The translations under genes and the position numbers were made by a program. A stretch of DNA of 64,000 bases from Carbonactinospora thermoautotrophica (GTDB lineage Bacteria > Actinomycetota > Actinomycetes > Streptomycetales > Carbonactinosporaceae). The stretch is from contig NZ_JYIJ01000016.1 of NCBI RefSeq assembly GCF_001543895.1, positions 62,001 to 126,000 of the forward strand, read 5' to 3'. Of this stretch, positions 36,513 to 46,934 are shown piece after piece; position 1 is the stretch's first letter; each line of letters begins with the position of its first letter. The notes beneath the pieces were generated by a model. It had not been told where the DNA came from. It saw only the letters and a list, made by a program, of their open reading frames with translations, and did not search any database.

Positions 36513-39104
36513 TCACAGGTACAGCCCGCCGACTTCCCCGCGCTGCTCCTCCTCGCGACGCAGGACACGGTCGGGCTGGACCCGGGCGTGGGGCTGGGCC
36601 TCCGCCGCGGGTCCCCCGGCCTCCCCGTCGACCACGGTGAACACCAGGTCGCCGTCCTGGACGCTGACCCTCACCCGCTGCCCGGGCTGGAGCACGCCGC
36701 TGAGCAGCATCCGCGACAGCGTGTTGTCCACCTTCCGCTGGATCGTCCGGCGCAGCGGGCGCGCCCCGAACTCCGGCTGGTACCCCTCCCGGACCAGCCA
36801 GTCGATCGCGGCGTCGTCCAACTCGAGCGTGACGTTCTGGGCGTGCAGCCGCCGACGCGTGTCCTCCAGCAGCAGCCCGGTGATCTGCCTCAGCTGCTCG
36901 CGGTCCAGACCGCGGAAGATGATGATCTCGTCGATCCGGTTCAGGAACTCCGGCCGGAACGCCCGCTGCAGCAACCTCATCAGCGTCTCGCGCAGCTCGG
37001 CGAGGGCGGCGGGGTCGCCACCTCGGGCCATGATCAGGTCGGCGCCCAGGTTCGAGGTCATGATGACCACGGTGTTCTTGAAGTCGACCGTGCGTCCCTG
37101 GGCGTCGGTGAGCCGCCCGGCGTCCAGCACCTGCAGCAGGATGTTGAACACGTCGGGGTGGGCCTTCTCGATCTCGTCGAGCAGGATCACCGAGTACGGG
37201 TGCCGCCGCACCTCCTCGGTGAGCTGGCCGGCCTCCTCGTAGCCGACGTACCCGGGCGGCGCGCCGACCAGCCGCGAGACCGTGTGCCGCTCCTGGAACT
37301 CGCTCATGTCGAACCGGATCATGCGGTCGGCGTCGCCGAACAGCGCCTCGGCGAGCGCGCGGGCCAGCTCGGTCTTGCCCACCCCGGTGGGCCCGAGGAA
37401 GAGGAACGAGCCGATGGGCCGGTTCGGGTCGCCGAGCCCGGCGCGGGCCCGCCGCACCGCCTCGGCCACGGCCGCGACCGCCTCGTCCTGGCCGACGACC
37501 CGCCGGTGCAGGTGCTCCTCCAGGGCGAGCAGCCGTTCCTTCTCCTCCTCGGTGAGCCGTGACACCGGGATGCCGGTCATGCGGGAGACCACCTCGGCGA
37601 TGTCATTCGCGGTGACCTCGGGCACGGCCGGCCGGCCGTCGCGGGTCTCCTCGAGCTGGCCGCTCAGCTGCTCGATCTCGTCGCGCAACTGCTTGGCCCG
37701 CTCGTAGTCCTCCAAGGCGACGGCCTGCTCCTTCTCGTGCCGCAACTGCTCCAGCCGCTCCTCCAGCTCGCGCGCGTCCCCCCCGGTGGTCTTCGCCCGC
37801 AGCGCGACCCGCGCTCCGGCCTGGTCGATCAGGTCGATCGCCTTGTCCGGCAGGAACCGTCCGGTGATGTACCGGTCGGACAGCTCAGCCGCCGCGACCA
37901 GCGCCTCGTCGGTAAAGCGCACCTGGTGGTGCGCCTCGTAGCGGTCCCGCAGCCCGCGCAGGATCTCGATGGTGTCCTCGACGGTCGGCTCGGGCACCAG
38001 GATCGGCTGGAAGCGCCGCTCCAGCGCGGCGTCCTTCTCCACGTACTTGCGGTACTCGTCGAGCGTGGTCGCGCCGATCACGTGCAGCTCACCGCGGGCC
38101 AGCGCCGGCTTGAGCATGTTGGAGGCGTCGATGGCGCCTTCGGCACCGCCCGCGCCGACGACCGTGTGCAGCTCGTCGATGAAGACGATGAGCCGGTCGC
38201 TGTTGTCCCGGATCTCGTCTATGACCTTCTTCAGGCGCTCCTCGAACTCCCCCCGGTACTTGGTGCCCGCGACCATCCCGGCGAGATCCACCTGCACGAC
38301 CCGCTTGTCGCGCAGGGTCTCGGGCACTTCGTTGTCGACGATCCGCTGGGCCAGACCCTCGACGATCGCGGTCTTGCCGACACCGGGATCGCCGATGAGC
38401 ACGGGGTTGTTCTTGGTGCGGCGCGAGAGCACCTCGATGGTCTGGGCGATCTCGTCATCGCGCCCCACGACCGGGTCGATGCGGCCCTCGCGGGCGAGCT
38501 CGGTGAGGTCGCGGCCGTACTGGTCCAGTGTCGGCGTGGTGCTCGGCGGGGGCATGGCGAGCTGCTCGGTCACCCCGACCGTCTCCGCCCGCAACGACTG
38601 GGGCGTGATCCGCGCGGCACGGAGCAGACGGCCGGCCACCGAGTCGGGGTTCGCGCTGAGCGCCAGCACGATGTGCTGCGGGCCGACGTAGGAGGCGCCG
38701 GTGGCGCGCGCCGCCTGGCGCGCGTCCAGCAACGCCCGTTTCGCCGCGGGTGTCAGCAACAACGGCCCCTGCCGGGGCTCGGCTCGCTGGATCCTGTCCT
38801 CGATCGCGCGCGCGAGCGCGGCCGGGTCGGCGCCCGCCTGCCGCAGCACCCGCTGCGTGGGCTCCATCTGGGTGGCCGCCCACAGCAGGTGTTCGGTGTC
38901 CAGATCCGGGCTGCCCCACGCGGCGGCCTGTCGCGTCGCGATCCGCAGCAACTCGATCGCGTCCTCGCTGAGCAGCCGCCCGAGATCCACACGCTGCAGG
39001 TGGGACGGCGTGTCGAACCCCGGCATCTCACCGAAGAACCGGGCGAGCAGCTCGTCCAGCGGGCTGCGCCCGAAACCGTACGGCCAGAAACTACCGCTGG
39101 TCAT
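36513..39104 (-). CDS. ClpC-type AAA+ chaperone ATPase
   Basis: An 863-residue Clp/Hsp100 unfoldase. It has N-terminal Clp repeats, AAA-1 with Walker A GDPGVGKT (near 236), a middle region with a UVR-like motif ([18 protein letters not shown], near 463), then AAA-2 with Walker A GPTGVGKT (near 569) and [10 protein letters not shown]-type sensor 2 ([13 protein letters not shown]). The UVR motif favours ClpC over ClpB. The short N-terminal extension [18 protein letters not shown] sets it apart from housekeeping ClpC1, so it is probably a paralogue. The start ATG 39104 has GGAGGG upstream, inside a predicted hairpin. Confidence 0.9.
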   Translation of the reverse strand: MTSGSFWPYGFGRSPLDELLARFFGEMPGFDTPSHLQRVDLGRLLSEDAIELLRIATRQAAAWGSPDLDTEHLLWAATQMEPTQRVLRQAGADPAALARAIEDRIQRAEPRQGPLLLTPAAKRALLDARQAARATGASYVGPQHIVLALSANPDSVAGRLLRAARITPQSLRAETVGVTEQLAMPPPSTTPTLDQYGRDLTELAREGRIDPVVGRDDEIAQTIEVLSRRTKNNPVLIGDPGVGKTAIVEGLAQRIVDNEVPETLRDKRVVQVDLAGMVAGTKYRGEFEERLKKVIDEIRDNSDRLIVFIDELHTVVGAGGAEGAIDASNMLKPALARGELHVIGATTLDEYRKYVEKDAALERRFQPILVPEPTVEDTIEILRGLRDRYEAHHQVRFTDEALVAAAELSDRYITGRFLPDKAIDLIDQAGARVALRAKTTGGDARELEERLEQLRHEKEQAVALEDYERAKQLRDEIEQLSGQLEETRDGRPAVPEVTANDIAEVVSRMTGIPVSRLTEEEKERLLALEEHLHRRVVGQDEAVAAVAEAVRRARAGLGDPNRPIGSFLFLGPTGVGKTELARALAEALFGDADRMIRFDMSEFQERHTVSRLVGAPPGYVGYEEAGQLTEEVRRHPYSVILLDEIEKAHPDVFNILLQVLDAGRLTDAQGRTVDFKNTVVIMTSNLGADLIMARGGDPAALAELRETLMRLLQRAFRPEFLNRIDEIIIFRGLDREQLRQITGLLLEDTRRRLHAQNVTLELDDAAIDWLVREGYQPEFGARPLRRTIQRKVDNTLSRMLLSGVLQPGQRVRVSVQDGDLVFTVVDGEAGGPAAEAQPHARVQPDRVLRREEEQRGEVGGLYL

Positions 39105-39111
39105 CGTGTCC

Positions 39112-39141
39112 CTCCACCAAGAGTGACTGCGCCTGGTGGAG
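39112..39141 (-). promoter_or_regulatory. hairpin masking the clpC-type ribosome binding site
   Basis: In the mRNA, CUCCACCA (39141-39134) can pair over 8 bp with UGGUGGAG (39119-39112) across a 14-base loop. The second arm contains most of the Shine-Dalgarno sequence GGAGGG, just before ACACG-AUG. Heat-responsive RNA structures of this kind control some heat-shock genes, but thermosensing here is inference. Confidence 0.55.
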
Positions 39142-39247
39142 CGCCTGCCCCCTGCGGACCCCCGCAAACGCCCTACCGGCTCTGCGCCGGGCGGGCCGAT
39201 CCGCCCGGAGCGCGGGTCAAGAGCCGGAGAACGGGTAGCAGGCGGGT

Positions 39248-41086
39248 ATGCCTGAGCAGGCCCTGGAATGGCTCGCCGAGCTCGGCCAGCAGCTGCGCGT
39301 CGACTCGGTGCGGTGTTCGGCGGCGGCCGGGTCGGGGCACCCGACGTCGTCGATGTCGGCCGCGGACCTGGCAGCGGTGTTGCTGGCCCGCTACCTGCGC
39401 TACGACTTCGACGCCCCGGACGACCCGCGCAACGACCACCTGATCTTCTCCAAGGGGCACGCCTCGCCGCTGTTGTACGCGATGTTCAAGGCGGCGGGGG
39501 CGATCTCGGACGAGGAGCTGCTGACCTTCCGCAGGCTGGGTAGCCGGCTGGAGGGGCATCCCACGCCGCGGCTGCCGTGGGTCGACGTGGCGACCGGCTC
39601 GCTGGGGCAGGGGCTGCCGATCGGGGTGGGGATCGCGCTCGCCGGGCAGCGGCTGGACCGGTTGCCGTACCGGGTGTGGGTGCTGTGCGGGGACAGCGAG
39701 CTGGCCGAAGGCTCGATGTGGGAGGCGTTCGAGCACGCCGGGTACGCGGGACTGGACAACCTGACGGCGATCGTGGACGTGAACCGGTTGGGACAGCGGG
39801 GCCCGACCCGCCACGGGTGGGACACCGCCGCCTACGCCCGGCGCATCGGCGCGTTCGGCTGGCACACCATCGAGATCGACGGCCACGACGTGGCCCAGAT
39901 CGACCGGGCCTACGCCGAGGCGCTGGCGACGAGCGACCGGCCGACCGCGATCCTGGCCCGGACCAAGAAGGGCAAGGGGGTCCCGGAGGTGGAGAACAGG
40001 GAGGGCGCGCACGGCAAGCCGCTGCCCGACCCGGAGGAGGCGATCGACGAGCTGGGCGGCGAGCGGAACCTCAGGGTGCGGGTGAAGCCCCCCGAAGGCG
40101 GCCGGGGCGGGCACCGGTTCCCCGCCGAGCCGCTGAAGCTGCCCGCCTACGCGGTGGGGGACAAGGTCGCCACCCGCACCGCGTTCGGGGAGGCCCTCGC
40201 CGCGCTCGGCGCCGCCCGCCCGGACGTGGTGGTGCTCGACGCGGAGGTCAGCGACTCCACCCGCACCGAGTACTTCGCCGACGCCCACCCCGAGCGGTTC
40301 TTCCAGTGCTACATCGCCGAGCAGCAGATGGTCGCCGCCGCGGTCGGCCTGCGGGTGCGCGGCTGGACCCCGTACGCGGCCACGTTCGCGGCATTCCTCA
40401 CCCGCGCCTACGACTTCATCCGCATGGCCGCGGTCAGCCGCGCCGACGTGCGGCTGGTCGGCTCCCACGCCGGGGTCTCCATCGGCCACGACGGCCCCTC
40501 CCAGATGGGCCTGGAAGACCTGGCCGCCTTCCGGGCGGTGCACGGCAGCACCGTGCTGTACCCGTGCGACGCCAACCAGACCGCTCAGTTGGTCGCCGCC
40601 ATGGCCGACCTGGAGGGGATCAGCTACCTGCGCACCACCCGCGGCAACACTCGGGTGATCTACCGGCCCGGCGAGGAGTTCCCCGTCGGCGGCAGCCGCC
40701 TGCTGCGCGCCTCGCCCGAGGACCGGGTCGCCGTCGTCGCGGCCGGGATCACCGTCCACGAAGCCCTCGCCGCCGCCGACCAGCTCGCCGCCGAGGGCAT
40801 ACCCGCCCGCGTCATCGACCTGTACTCGGTCAAGCCCGTCGACGCCGCCACCCTGCGCGAGGCCGCCCGCGACACCGGGCGCCTGATCACGGTCGAGGAC
40901 CACTGGCCCGAGGGCGGCCTCGGCGACGCCGTCCTCGAGGCCCTCGCCGACACCCGTCCCGCGCCCCGGGTCGTCAGGCTCGCCGTCCGCGCCATGCCCA
41001 CCTCCGCCACCCCGGCCGAGCAGCTCCACGCCGCCGGGATCGACGCCGCCGCCATCACCGCCGCCGCCCGCCTGCTGGCCGCGTGA
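39248..41086 (+). CDS. transketolase, mammalian/short type
   Basis: A 612-residue thiamine-diphosphate transketolase moving two-carbon units between sugar phosphates. [18 protein letters not shown] and [13 protein letters not shown] mark the N-terminal domain. The ThDP/Mg motif is [20 protein letters not shown]...DVN, and the Pyr domain has [18 protein letters not shown]. It is shorter than standard bacterial TktA (about 660-700 residues) and closer to animal-type enzymes. It is probably an extra copy beside the pentose-phosphate gene elsewhere, which is inference. Divergent from the clpC-type gene. Confidence 0.92.
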   Translation: MPEQALEWLAELGQQLRVDSVRCSAAAGSGHPTSSMSAADLAAVLLARYLRYDFDAPDDPRNDHLIFSKGHASPLLYAMFKAAGAISDEELLTFRRLGSRLEGHPTPRLPWVDVATGSLGQGLPIGVGIALAGQRLDRLPYRVWVLCGDSELAEGSMWEAFEHAGYAGLDNLTAIVDVNRLGQRGPTRHGWDTAAYARRIGAFGWHTIEIDGHDVAQIDRAYAEALATSDRPTAILARTKKGKGVPEVENREGAHGKPLPDPEEAIDELGGERNLRVRVKPPEGGRGGHRFPAEPLKLPAYAVGDKVATRTAFGEALAALGAARPDVVVLDAEVSDSTRTEYFADAHPERFFQCYIAEQQMVAAAVGLRVRGWTPYAATFAAFLTRAYDFIRMAAVSRADVRLVGSHAGVSIGHDGPSQMGLEDLAAFRAVHGSTVLYPCDANQTAQLVAAMADLEGISYLRTTRGNTRVIYRPGEEFPVGGSRLLRASPEDRVAVVAAGITVHEALAAADQLAAEGIPARVIDLYSVKPVDAATLREAARDTGRLITVEDHWPEGGLGDAVLEALADTRPAPRVVRLAVRAMPTSATPAEQLHAAGIDAAAITAAARLLAA

Positions 41087-41217
41087 TCGAATTTCGCCCG
41101 CGTTCTCCCATTTCGCCCCGAGCAGAAGGGAGTACGCCGTTTCTGCCCGCCCGAGACCGGGTAGGCCGCTGTGATGGCCTACGAACCGTAGCCCCCCGAC
41201 GCGACCGATGGGGAACC

Positions 41218-41508
41218 ATGAGCAACCAGTACGACGAAACCCGGGCCGACGAGCTGGGCGACGAGAGCCTGGAAGAGATCAAGGCGGCCCAGCGCGGGCG
41301 CGCCGCCGGCGCCCCCGACGTCGACGAGGAGGAACTCGCAGAGTCAGTGGAGCTGCCCGGTGCGGATCTGTCCGACGAGGAGTTGCGCGTCCGCGTGGTT
41401 CCCCCGTCCGGGGACGAGTTCGTCTGCTCGCGATGTTTCCTGGTCCATCACCGCACCAACCTCGCCAGGGCAGAGGGCGACGAGCTGATCTGCCGGGAAT
41501 GCGCCTGA
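41218..41508 (+). CDS. DUF4193 zinc-ribbon protein
   Basis: A 96-residue actinobacteria-specific protein. It has an acidic first half ('DESLEEIKAAQRGRA', 'DEEELAESVELPGADLSDEELRVRV') and a C-terminal CSRCFLVHHRTNLA...CREC motif that can hold one zinc. The pattern matches DUF4193 along its whole length. ATG 41218 starts MSNQYDETRADELGDES. Function unknown; the family is widely conserved in actinobacteria. Confidence 0.9.
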   Translation: MSNQYDETRADELGDESLEEIKAAQRGRAAGAPDVDEEELAESVELPGADLSDEELRVRVVPPSGDEFVCSRCFLVHHRTNLARAEGDELICRECA

Positions 41509-41641
41509 GCCGGGGCACGGCCGCCGTCGCGGTCCGGGTGGACCTTGCCGGCCCACCCGCCGTTCCTGGCGTGGCCCGCCGACGGTGGCGGTCGGCCGCG
41601 GGGGGCCACGGCCGGCCCGGAGCCACGGAGGAGTCGGACGG

Positions 41642-42607
41642 ATGACGCGGATCGGGTTCGTCGGCGCCGGGGCAGTCGCCCGGCGGCACGCGGACACGCT
41701 GCGGCGGCTCGGGGACGTGGACATCGTGGGCGTGACCGATCCCGACGAGAGCCGGGCCCGGGCATTCGGCCGGGCGTGCGGGGCGCGGGTGCACGCCGGG
41801 CACGCGGGGCTGGCGGCGTCCGGGGTGGACGCGCTGTACATCTGCGTGCCGCCGTACGCGCACGGCCCGGCGGAGTTCGCGGCGGTCGAGGCCGGGGTCC
41901 CGTTCTTCGTGGAGAAACCCTTAGCGACCGACCTGCGCACCGCGGAGGAGATCGCGGAGCGGGTGGCCGAGGCGGGCCTGGCCACGGCCACCGGGTACCA
42001 CTGGCGGTACCTGGACACCGTGCGGGTCGCGCGGGAGCTGCTCGCCGGCCGCGAGGCGGGGCTCGTGCACTGCTACTGGCTGGACCGGGTCGCCCCGCCC
42101 TGGTGGTGGGTGGACCGCGCGCTGTCCGGCGGCCAGGTCGTGGAGCAGGCGACGCACGTGCTCGACCTCGCCCGGCTGCTCCTCGGCGAGGTCGAGCATG
42201 CGTACGCCGCGGCCGTCCGCCACGCCGGCAACGCCTTCGCGACCCGGATCGACGACGCGACCGTGGCCACCCTCCGGTTCGCCTCCGGCGCGATCGGCAC
42301 CCTCGCCTCGACCTGCCTACTGCCGTGCAAGCACCGCGCCGGGCTGCAGGTGTTCGCCGACGGCCTGGCCTTGGACATCTCCGAGTCCGAGCTGGTCACG
42401 CACGCGGGCGAGGACCTGCGCCACCTGCCCGCGGACCAGCAGGCGGCCAAGACCCGCGCCGACCGGGCGTTCATCGACGCGGTCCAGGGCAGGGCCGCGG
42501 ACATCCGGGCCCCGTACGCGGAGGCGCTGCGGACCCACCGGCTCGGCTGCGCCATCGCCGCCTCGGTGGCCGAGGGGCGCCCGGTGACGCTTGAGGAGGA
42601 GCCATGA
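41642..42607 (+). CDS. Gfo/Idh/MocA-family oxidoreductase
   Basis: A 321-residue NAD(P)-dependent sugar or cyclitol oxidoreductase. It starts MTRIGFVGAGAVARRHADTL, the Rossmann loop. The conserved EKP motif lies in FFVEKPLATDLRTAEE and the candidate catalytic His in ATHVLDLARLLLG. GGAGGAG lies eight bases before ATG 41642. The stop overlaps the next start (ATGA), so the two oxidoreductases are coupled and probably act on the same carbohydrate substrate, whose identity is unknown. Confidence 0.88.
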   Translation: MTRIGFVGAGAVARRHADTLRRLGDVDIVGVTDPDESRARAFGRACGARVHAGHAGLAASGVDALYICVPPYAHGPAEFAAVEAGVPFFVEKPLATDLRTAEEIAERVAEAGLATATGYHWRYLDTVRVARELLAGREAGLVHCYWLDRVAPPWWWVDRALSGGQVVEQATHVLDLARLLLGEVEHAYAAAVRHAGNAFATRIDDATVATLRFASGAIGTLASTCLLPCKHRAGLQVFADGLALDISESELVTHAGEDLRHLPADQQAAKTRADRAFIDAVQGRAADIRAPYAEALRTHRLGCAIAASVAEGRPVTLEEEP

Positions 42608-43719
42608 CCCACCCTCCGGTCCGACGCACCCTGGTGATCGAGCAGCCGTACCGGGCGCGGATCGTGGACCTGCCCGAGCCGGAGCTGCACGAGGGGTGCT
42701 TCCGCGTGGAGACGCTCTACAGCGGGTTGTCGGCGGGTACCGAGCTGAGCTGGTTCAGGGGCAGCAACCCGTGCCTGCGCAAGACCTTCGACCCGCGGCT
42801 CAGGCTCTTCACCGACGGCCAGCCGCCCGCGGCGTACCCGGTGCGGAAGCTGGGCTACATGGAGGTCGGGCTCGTCACCGACACCCGCACGCCGGAAGTC
42901 CGGTCCGGCAGCCTCGTCTCCCTCGCGATCGGGCACGCGACGAGCCACGTCCTGCACGTGCTCGACGACCACTTCGTGCCACTGCCGCCGGACCTCGATC
43001 CGCTGCTCGGCGTCTACCTGGCCCACATGGGTCCCATCTGCGCCAACGCCCTGCTGCATGCGGCCGCCGAAACCGTCGGGGGCGGCGTGCAGCACCTGGG
43101 GGACGGGGTCCGGGGCCGACGCGTGCTCGTCACCGGCGCCGGCGTCATCGGCCTGCTCACCGGCCTGTTCGCCCTGCACCACGGGGCCGCCGCGGTCGCC
43201 GTGGCCGACCGCACCCCGGCCCGGCTCGCCGCCGCGGCCGGACTCGGCATGATCCCGTTGCCCGAGGAGGGGGTGGACGTCGCACGCCGGATCAAGCAGC
43301 AGTGGCACCACGACGCCCACGACCGGGGCGCGGATCTGGTGTTCCAGTGCCGGGGACAGGCCGCAAGCCTCGCCACCGCACTGCGCAGCCTCCGCCCGCA
43401 GGGAACCGTCATCGACCTGGCCTTCTACCAGGACGGCGCGGACTCCGTACAACTGGGCGAGGAGTTCCACCACAACGGCCTCGCCATCCGCGCGGCGCAG
43501 ATCGGGCGGGTGCCGCGCGGCCAGGCACACCTGTGGGACCGCGACCGCCTCGCCCTGGAGACCCTCGCGCTGCTGCGCGCCGCCGGGGACGACATCGTCG
43601 AGTACTTGGTGACCGACGTCGTGCCCTTCGACGACGCCCCAAAGCTGCTCGCCGACCTCGCCGCCCGGCGCCGGCACGTCATCCAGGCAGTCTTCGAGAT
43701 GCCCGCCGCCCGCCGCTAG
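42604..43719 (+). CDS. MDR-superfamily zinc-type alcohol dehydrogenase-like protein
   Basis: A 371-residue medium-chain dehydrogenase/reductase. The GroES-like part ('YSGLSAGTELSWFRGSNP') lacks the usual four-Cys structural zinc lobe. The nucleotide-binding part has VLVTGAGVIGLLTGLFALH near residue 178. This type occurs in clusters for sugar or cyclitol metabolism. It starts in an ATGA overlap with the Gfo/Idh/MocA gene. Its stop forms a CTAG overlap with the corrected end of the convergent glycosyltransferase gene. Confidence 0.85.
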   Translation: MTHPPVRRTLVIEQPYRARIVDLPEPELHEGCFRVETLYSGLSAGTELSWFRGSNPCLRKTFDPRLRLFTDGQPPAAYPVRKLGYMEVGLVTDTRTPEVRSGSLVSLAIGHATSHVLHVLDDHFVPLPPDLDPLLGVYLAHMGPICANALLHAAAETVGGGVQHLGDGVRGRRVLVTGAGVIGLLTGLFALHHGAAAVAVADRTPARLAAAAGLGMIPLPEEGVDVARRIKQQWHHDAHDRGADLVFQCRGQAASLATALRSLRPQGTVIDLAFYQDGADSVQLGEEFHHNGLAIRAAQIGRVPRGQAHLWDRDRLALETLALLRAAGDDIVEYLVTDVVPFDDAPKLLADLAARRRHVIQAVFEMPAARR

Positions 43720-44845
43720 GCGCGGCGCTGCACCTCCGCGTACAGCCGCAGGTACCGGCCATCAGCTCCGCGGAGAACCGCTCCTCGACCACGCGGCGGC
43801 ACGCCGCCGGGTCGATCTCGTCGGCCCTCGGCAGGTACCCGGCGAACTCCTCCTCGCTGTCGGCGAGGAATCCCGTCACCCCGTGCTGGACCAGCTCCGG
43901 CAGGCAGCCCCGCCGGAAACCCACGACCGGGGTGCCGCAGGCCAGCGCCTCCAACACCGCTGTCCCGCCCGGTTCCTCCCACTGGGCAGGGAACAGCGCC
44001 GCCCGAGCCCGGCTCAGCAGTTCGAGCCGGCGCCGGCCGCCCACGCTGCCCACCCAGCGCACGTCCCCGCCCAGCAGCGGCGCCACCCGAGTGCGGAAGT
44101 ACCGCACGTCCGCGTTGCCGCCAGCGCCCTCGCCGGTACCGTCATCGGCCGCGGCCAGACTCGCCGCGTCGGCGAACCCGGCGACCGGCCCCGCCAGCAG
44201 CAGCGGGAGCCGCAGTCCCCGGCACACCCGGGCGGCGACGTGCTGCCCCTTCAGGGGGCAGACACGGGCCAGCATCAGGTACGGGCCGGGCTTGCACCGC
44301 CGGAACGGGAACCCGGCCGGCTCCACCCCCAGCGGCACCACGCCCAGCACCTGCCGGCGCAGGTTCTCCGGGGCGAGCTCGCGCTGGCGCTCGGAGACGC
44401 ACGCGAAGAACGTCCGCCCCGCGCCGTTGAAGCGGCCGTAGAAGTCCGGGTGCTTGCGCACGTCCCAGTGCAGGGTCTGCAGCACCGGGGGGAAGCGCGC
44501 GCCGAGCAGCGACAGCGTGCCCGGCCCGACCACCTCCAAGTGGTCGTGCACCACGTCGATGTCGGCCGCCCGGCACAGCTCGGCCACGACGGTTTGCATG
44601 TGGGCGTACGCGATCCCCATGACCTGGTTGTAGGGGGCGGCCAGCCACCGGAACTGCCCGTCGGGGAACGAGGCGACCAGCCGGTCCACCTCGATCGTGC
44701 TGCTGCCGACGCCGCACAGCACGACCCGCACCCCGCGTCGGCGCAGCCGGGCGATCAGGGTCCCGAGCACGTTCTCGATGCCCCCGTAGTCGCGCGGCGG
44801 CACAGGCAGCCACGGTCCCGCGTTCACCAGCACCGTCAACCGCAC
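43716..44845 (-). CDS. GT4 glycosyltransferase with a C-terminal frameshift
   Basis: A GT-B fold, family 4-like glycosyltransferase. It begins VRLTVLVNAGPWLPVPPRDY, with the acceptor-side GGIENV loop, the Rossmann domain near 'MLARVCPLKGQH', and the donor motif PAQWEEPGGTAVLEALACGTPVV. GTG 44845 has GGAGG eight bases upstream. As sequenced, the frame runs to 43679 with an odd Cys/Arg-rich tail. A one-base change near 43756-43759 restores RYLRLYAEVQRRA and a stop at 43718-43716 that abuts the neighbouring gene's stop, which looks native. Sugar unknown; divergent from gpgS. Confidence 0.8.
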
Positions 44846-44987
44846 GCCATCCACCTCCCAGGCACCGCCGGCGCCGACTGACCTTACGTATCCCGGGAAC
44901 ATTCCCCCGAGGCAGGACTCGTACGGCAGCCGTCACCCGGCCGGCCCACCGGCTGCCGGTACGGAGCCGCTCACCCCGGAGGCGCTG

Positions 44988-45965
44988 ATGCGGGAGGACG
45001 TACGCCACTGGCTGACGCACCGGACGTACCACGCCCGGATCTGGTCACCCGGCGAGCTGGCCGACGCCAAGAGACGGCAGAACACGACCGTGAGCGTGGT
45101 GTTGCCGGCGCTGAACGAGGAACGGACGGTGGGCGCCGTTGTCGAGGCCTTCCGCACCACGCTACTCGACAAGACCCCCCTCATCGACGAACTCGTCGTG
45201 GCCCTCGACCCCGGATGTACCGACGGCACGGCCGAGCGGGCGCGGGCGGCCGGGGCGCGCGTGGTCGACTGCCGCGAGGTGTTGCCGCACCGGGGGGTGT
45301 ACACCGGCAAGGGCGAGACCCTGTGGAAGTCGCTGTTCGTGACCACGGGCGACCTGCTGGTGTTCGTCGACGCCGACCTGGTCGAGTTCGGGCCGCACTT
45401 CGTGACCGGGCTGCTCGGGCCGCTCCTCATCGAACCGGGGGTCCAGTTCGTCAAAGCCTGCTACGACCGTCCCCTGGTCACCGGCGGCGTCGCTCCCGTC
45501 GGCGGCGGGCGGGTCACCGAACTGGCGGCACGCCCGCTGCTCAACCTGTACTGGCCCGCCCTGGCAGGTGTCATCCAGCCGTTGTCCGGCGAGTTCGCCG
45601 CCCGACGCACCGTGCTGGAGCTGCTGCCCTTCCCCCGCGGCTACGGCCTGGAGATCGGGCTGCTGATCGACGTCCTCGACCTGGCCGGCCTTGACGCGCT
45701 CGCCCAGGTCGACCTGGGCCGGCGCGACCACCGGCACCAGCAGGACTCCGCGCTCGGCACGATGGCCCAGGAGGTCCTCCACACCGCCCTGCGCCGGCTC
45801 GACGGCAGGGCCGCAGTGCCGGCCCCCGCCACCACGCTCTGCCAGTTCGAGCGGGACGGCGGGGGCCACCGCGCCGTCGAGCGCACGGTGTGCCTGGAGG
45901 AAAGACCTCCCGCCCGCAGCCTGCCGGAATACCACGCCCGCGGGCGCCTGACCTGGGTGCGCTGA
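44988..45965 (+). CDS. gpgS: glucosyl-3-phosphoglycerate synthase
   Basis: A 325-residue GT81-type enzyme that transfers glucose to 3-phosphoglycerate, the first step toward glucosylglycerate and methylglucose lipopolysaccharide in mycobacteria. It has VVLPALNEERTVG (near 37), DPGCTDGTAERA, GKGETLWKSL and the metal motif VFVDADL (near 126), with 'LSGEFAARR' and 'GYGLEIGLLIDV' further on. ATG 44988 starts MREDVRHWLTHRTYHAR. The phosphatase partner (gpgP) is not in the window, but an MGLP-like locus lies 7-15 kb away. Confidence 0.9.
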   Translation: MREDVRHWLTHRTYHARIWSPGELADAKRRQNTTVSVVLPALNEERTVGAVVEAFRTTLLDKTPLIDELVVALDPGCTDGTAERARAAGARVVDCREVLPHRGVYTGKGETLWKSLFVTTGDLLVFVDADLVEFGPHFVTGLLGPLLIEPGVQFVKACYDRPLVTGGVAPVGGGRVTELAARPLLNLYWPALAGVIQPLSGEFAARRTVLELLPFPRGYGLEIGLLIDVLDLAGLDALAQVDLGRRDHRHQQDSALGTMAQEVLHTALRRLDGRAAVPAPATTLCQFERDGGGHRAVERTVCLEERPPARSLPEYHARGRLTWVR

Positions 45966-45969
45966 GGGC

Positions 45970-46325
45970 ACGCCGGGCACGGTCCCCGACCCGCTGCGCC
46001 CCGAGCAAGCTGCGGATCCGGTGGCGGCGGGCACTGGCGGAGTTCCTGCGGCCGCCCCTGCTGGTGCTCGGGGCGTTCACCGCCGCGTTGCGCGGCATGA
46101 CCGAGGAGCAGCTCGACCTGGCCGAGGACGCCATCCGCCGCCTCCTGCCGTCCGTGATCGAGCACGCCTGCAGCGCGCCGCTCAGCCAGGCCCTCGCCGA
46201 CCTGCGCGACCGCCTCAAGGAAGTGGGCCGCACGGGGACCGCCGCCCGGATCGAGGGGGGGTATCGGGCACCTGCGGGAGGCCACCGAACGCCTGCTGCC
46301 GAAACCCTCCGGCCATCCGAAGTGA
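45970..46325 (+). pseudogene. frameshifted small hypothetical gene after gpgS
   Basis: A protein-like frame ('ALAEFLRPPLLVLGAF', 'MTEEQLDLAEDAIRRLLP', 'LADLRDRLKEVGRTG') is broken in a run of seven G at 46255-46261. Removing one G continues into GGIGHLREATERLLPKPS and a stop at 46323-46325. No start with a good ribosome site is visible. It could be a pseudogene, a phase-variable gene or a sequencing error. Confidence 0.35.
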
Positions 46326-46358
46326 ACGGGCGGAGCGGCCGCGCCCGGCTGCCGGCCG

Positions 46359-46934
46359 TCAGGTCGCGGCGCGCATCCGCAGCACCTGCCCGGCCCGGGC
46401 GAGCATCCCGCGCATCTGCTGCGAGGGTCGCTGCTGCTCACCGGCGTAGGAGTTCATGACCTCGATGGCCCCGGTGACGGCGGGGATCGCCCACTGCAGG
46501 GCACGTAGCCGCTGCTGGGCCCGGGCCACCTGCTGCGGGGTCTCCTCGGCCGGCTCGGTGCTGCCCTCGACGGGGGTACGGCCGGCCTGCTCGACCTGGC
46601 GTCCCTTGGCGCGGGAGTAGGCGGTGAGGGCGAGCGCGAGGCCGGTGAGCCCGGCCTTCGCGCCGGTCATCCCTGGCACGCCCTTCTGGTAGGCCAGGCG
46701 CCGGCGGTTGGCGAGGGTGAGCAGCGCCCCGCCCGCGAGGTGGCTGGCGATCGCGGCCATGTTGACAGGGGTCCAGCGGGCCCACCCGGCGGCTGCGACG
46801 CGGGCCCTGTCGGTGGGGTCGCTGACGTCGTTGGCCGCGCCGTTGACGCCGATCGCCCCCATGAGGGAACCGCCGAACCAGGCGGCCAGCCCCAGGTCGT
46901 GCATCATACGGGCCACGGTGTTGCGCTCGGTCAC
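46359..46934 (-). CDS. conserved membrane protein
   Basis: A 191-residue protein with three or four hydrophobic stretches (AAWFGGSLMGAIGV; AAIASHLAGGALLTLA; AGLTGLALALTAYS) and a helical, charged C-terminal part ('TPQQVARAQQRLRALQW'). GTG 46934 has GAGGTG seven bases upstream. Similar proteins are common in actinomycetes, but no function is known to me. It stands alone and divergent from the XRE-regulator gene. Confidence 0.72.
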   Translation of the reverse strand: MTERNTVARMMHDLGLAAWFGGSLMGAIGVNGAANDVSDPTDRARVAAAGWARWTPVNMAAIASHLAGGALLTLANRRRLAYQKGVPGMTGAKAGLTGLALALTAYSRAKGRQVEQAGRTPVEGSTEPAEETPQQVARAQQRLRALQWAIPAVTGAIEVMNSYAGEQQRPSQQMRGMLARAGQVLRMRAAT

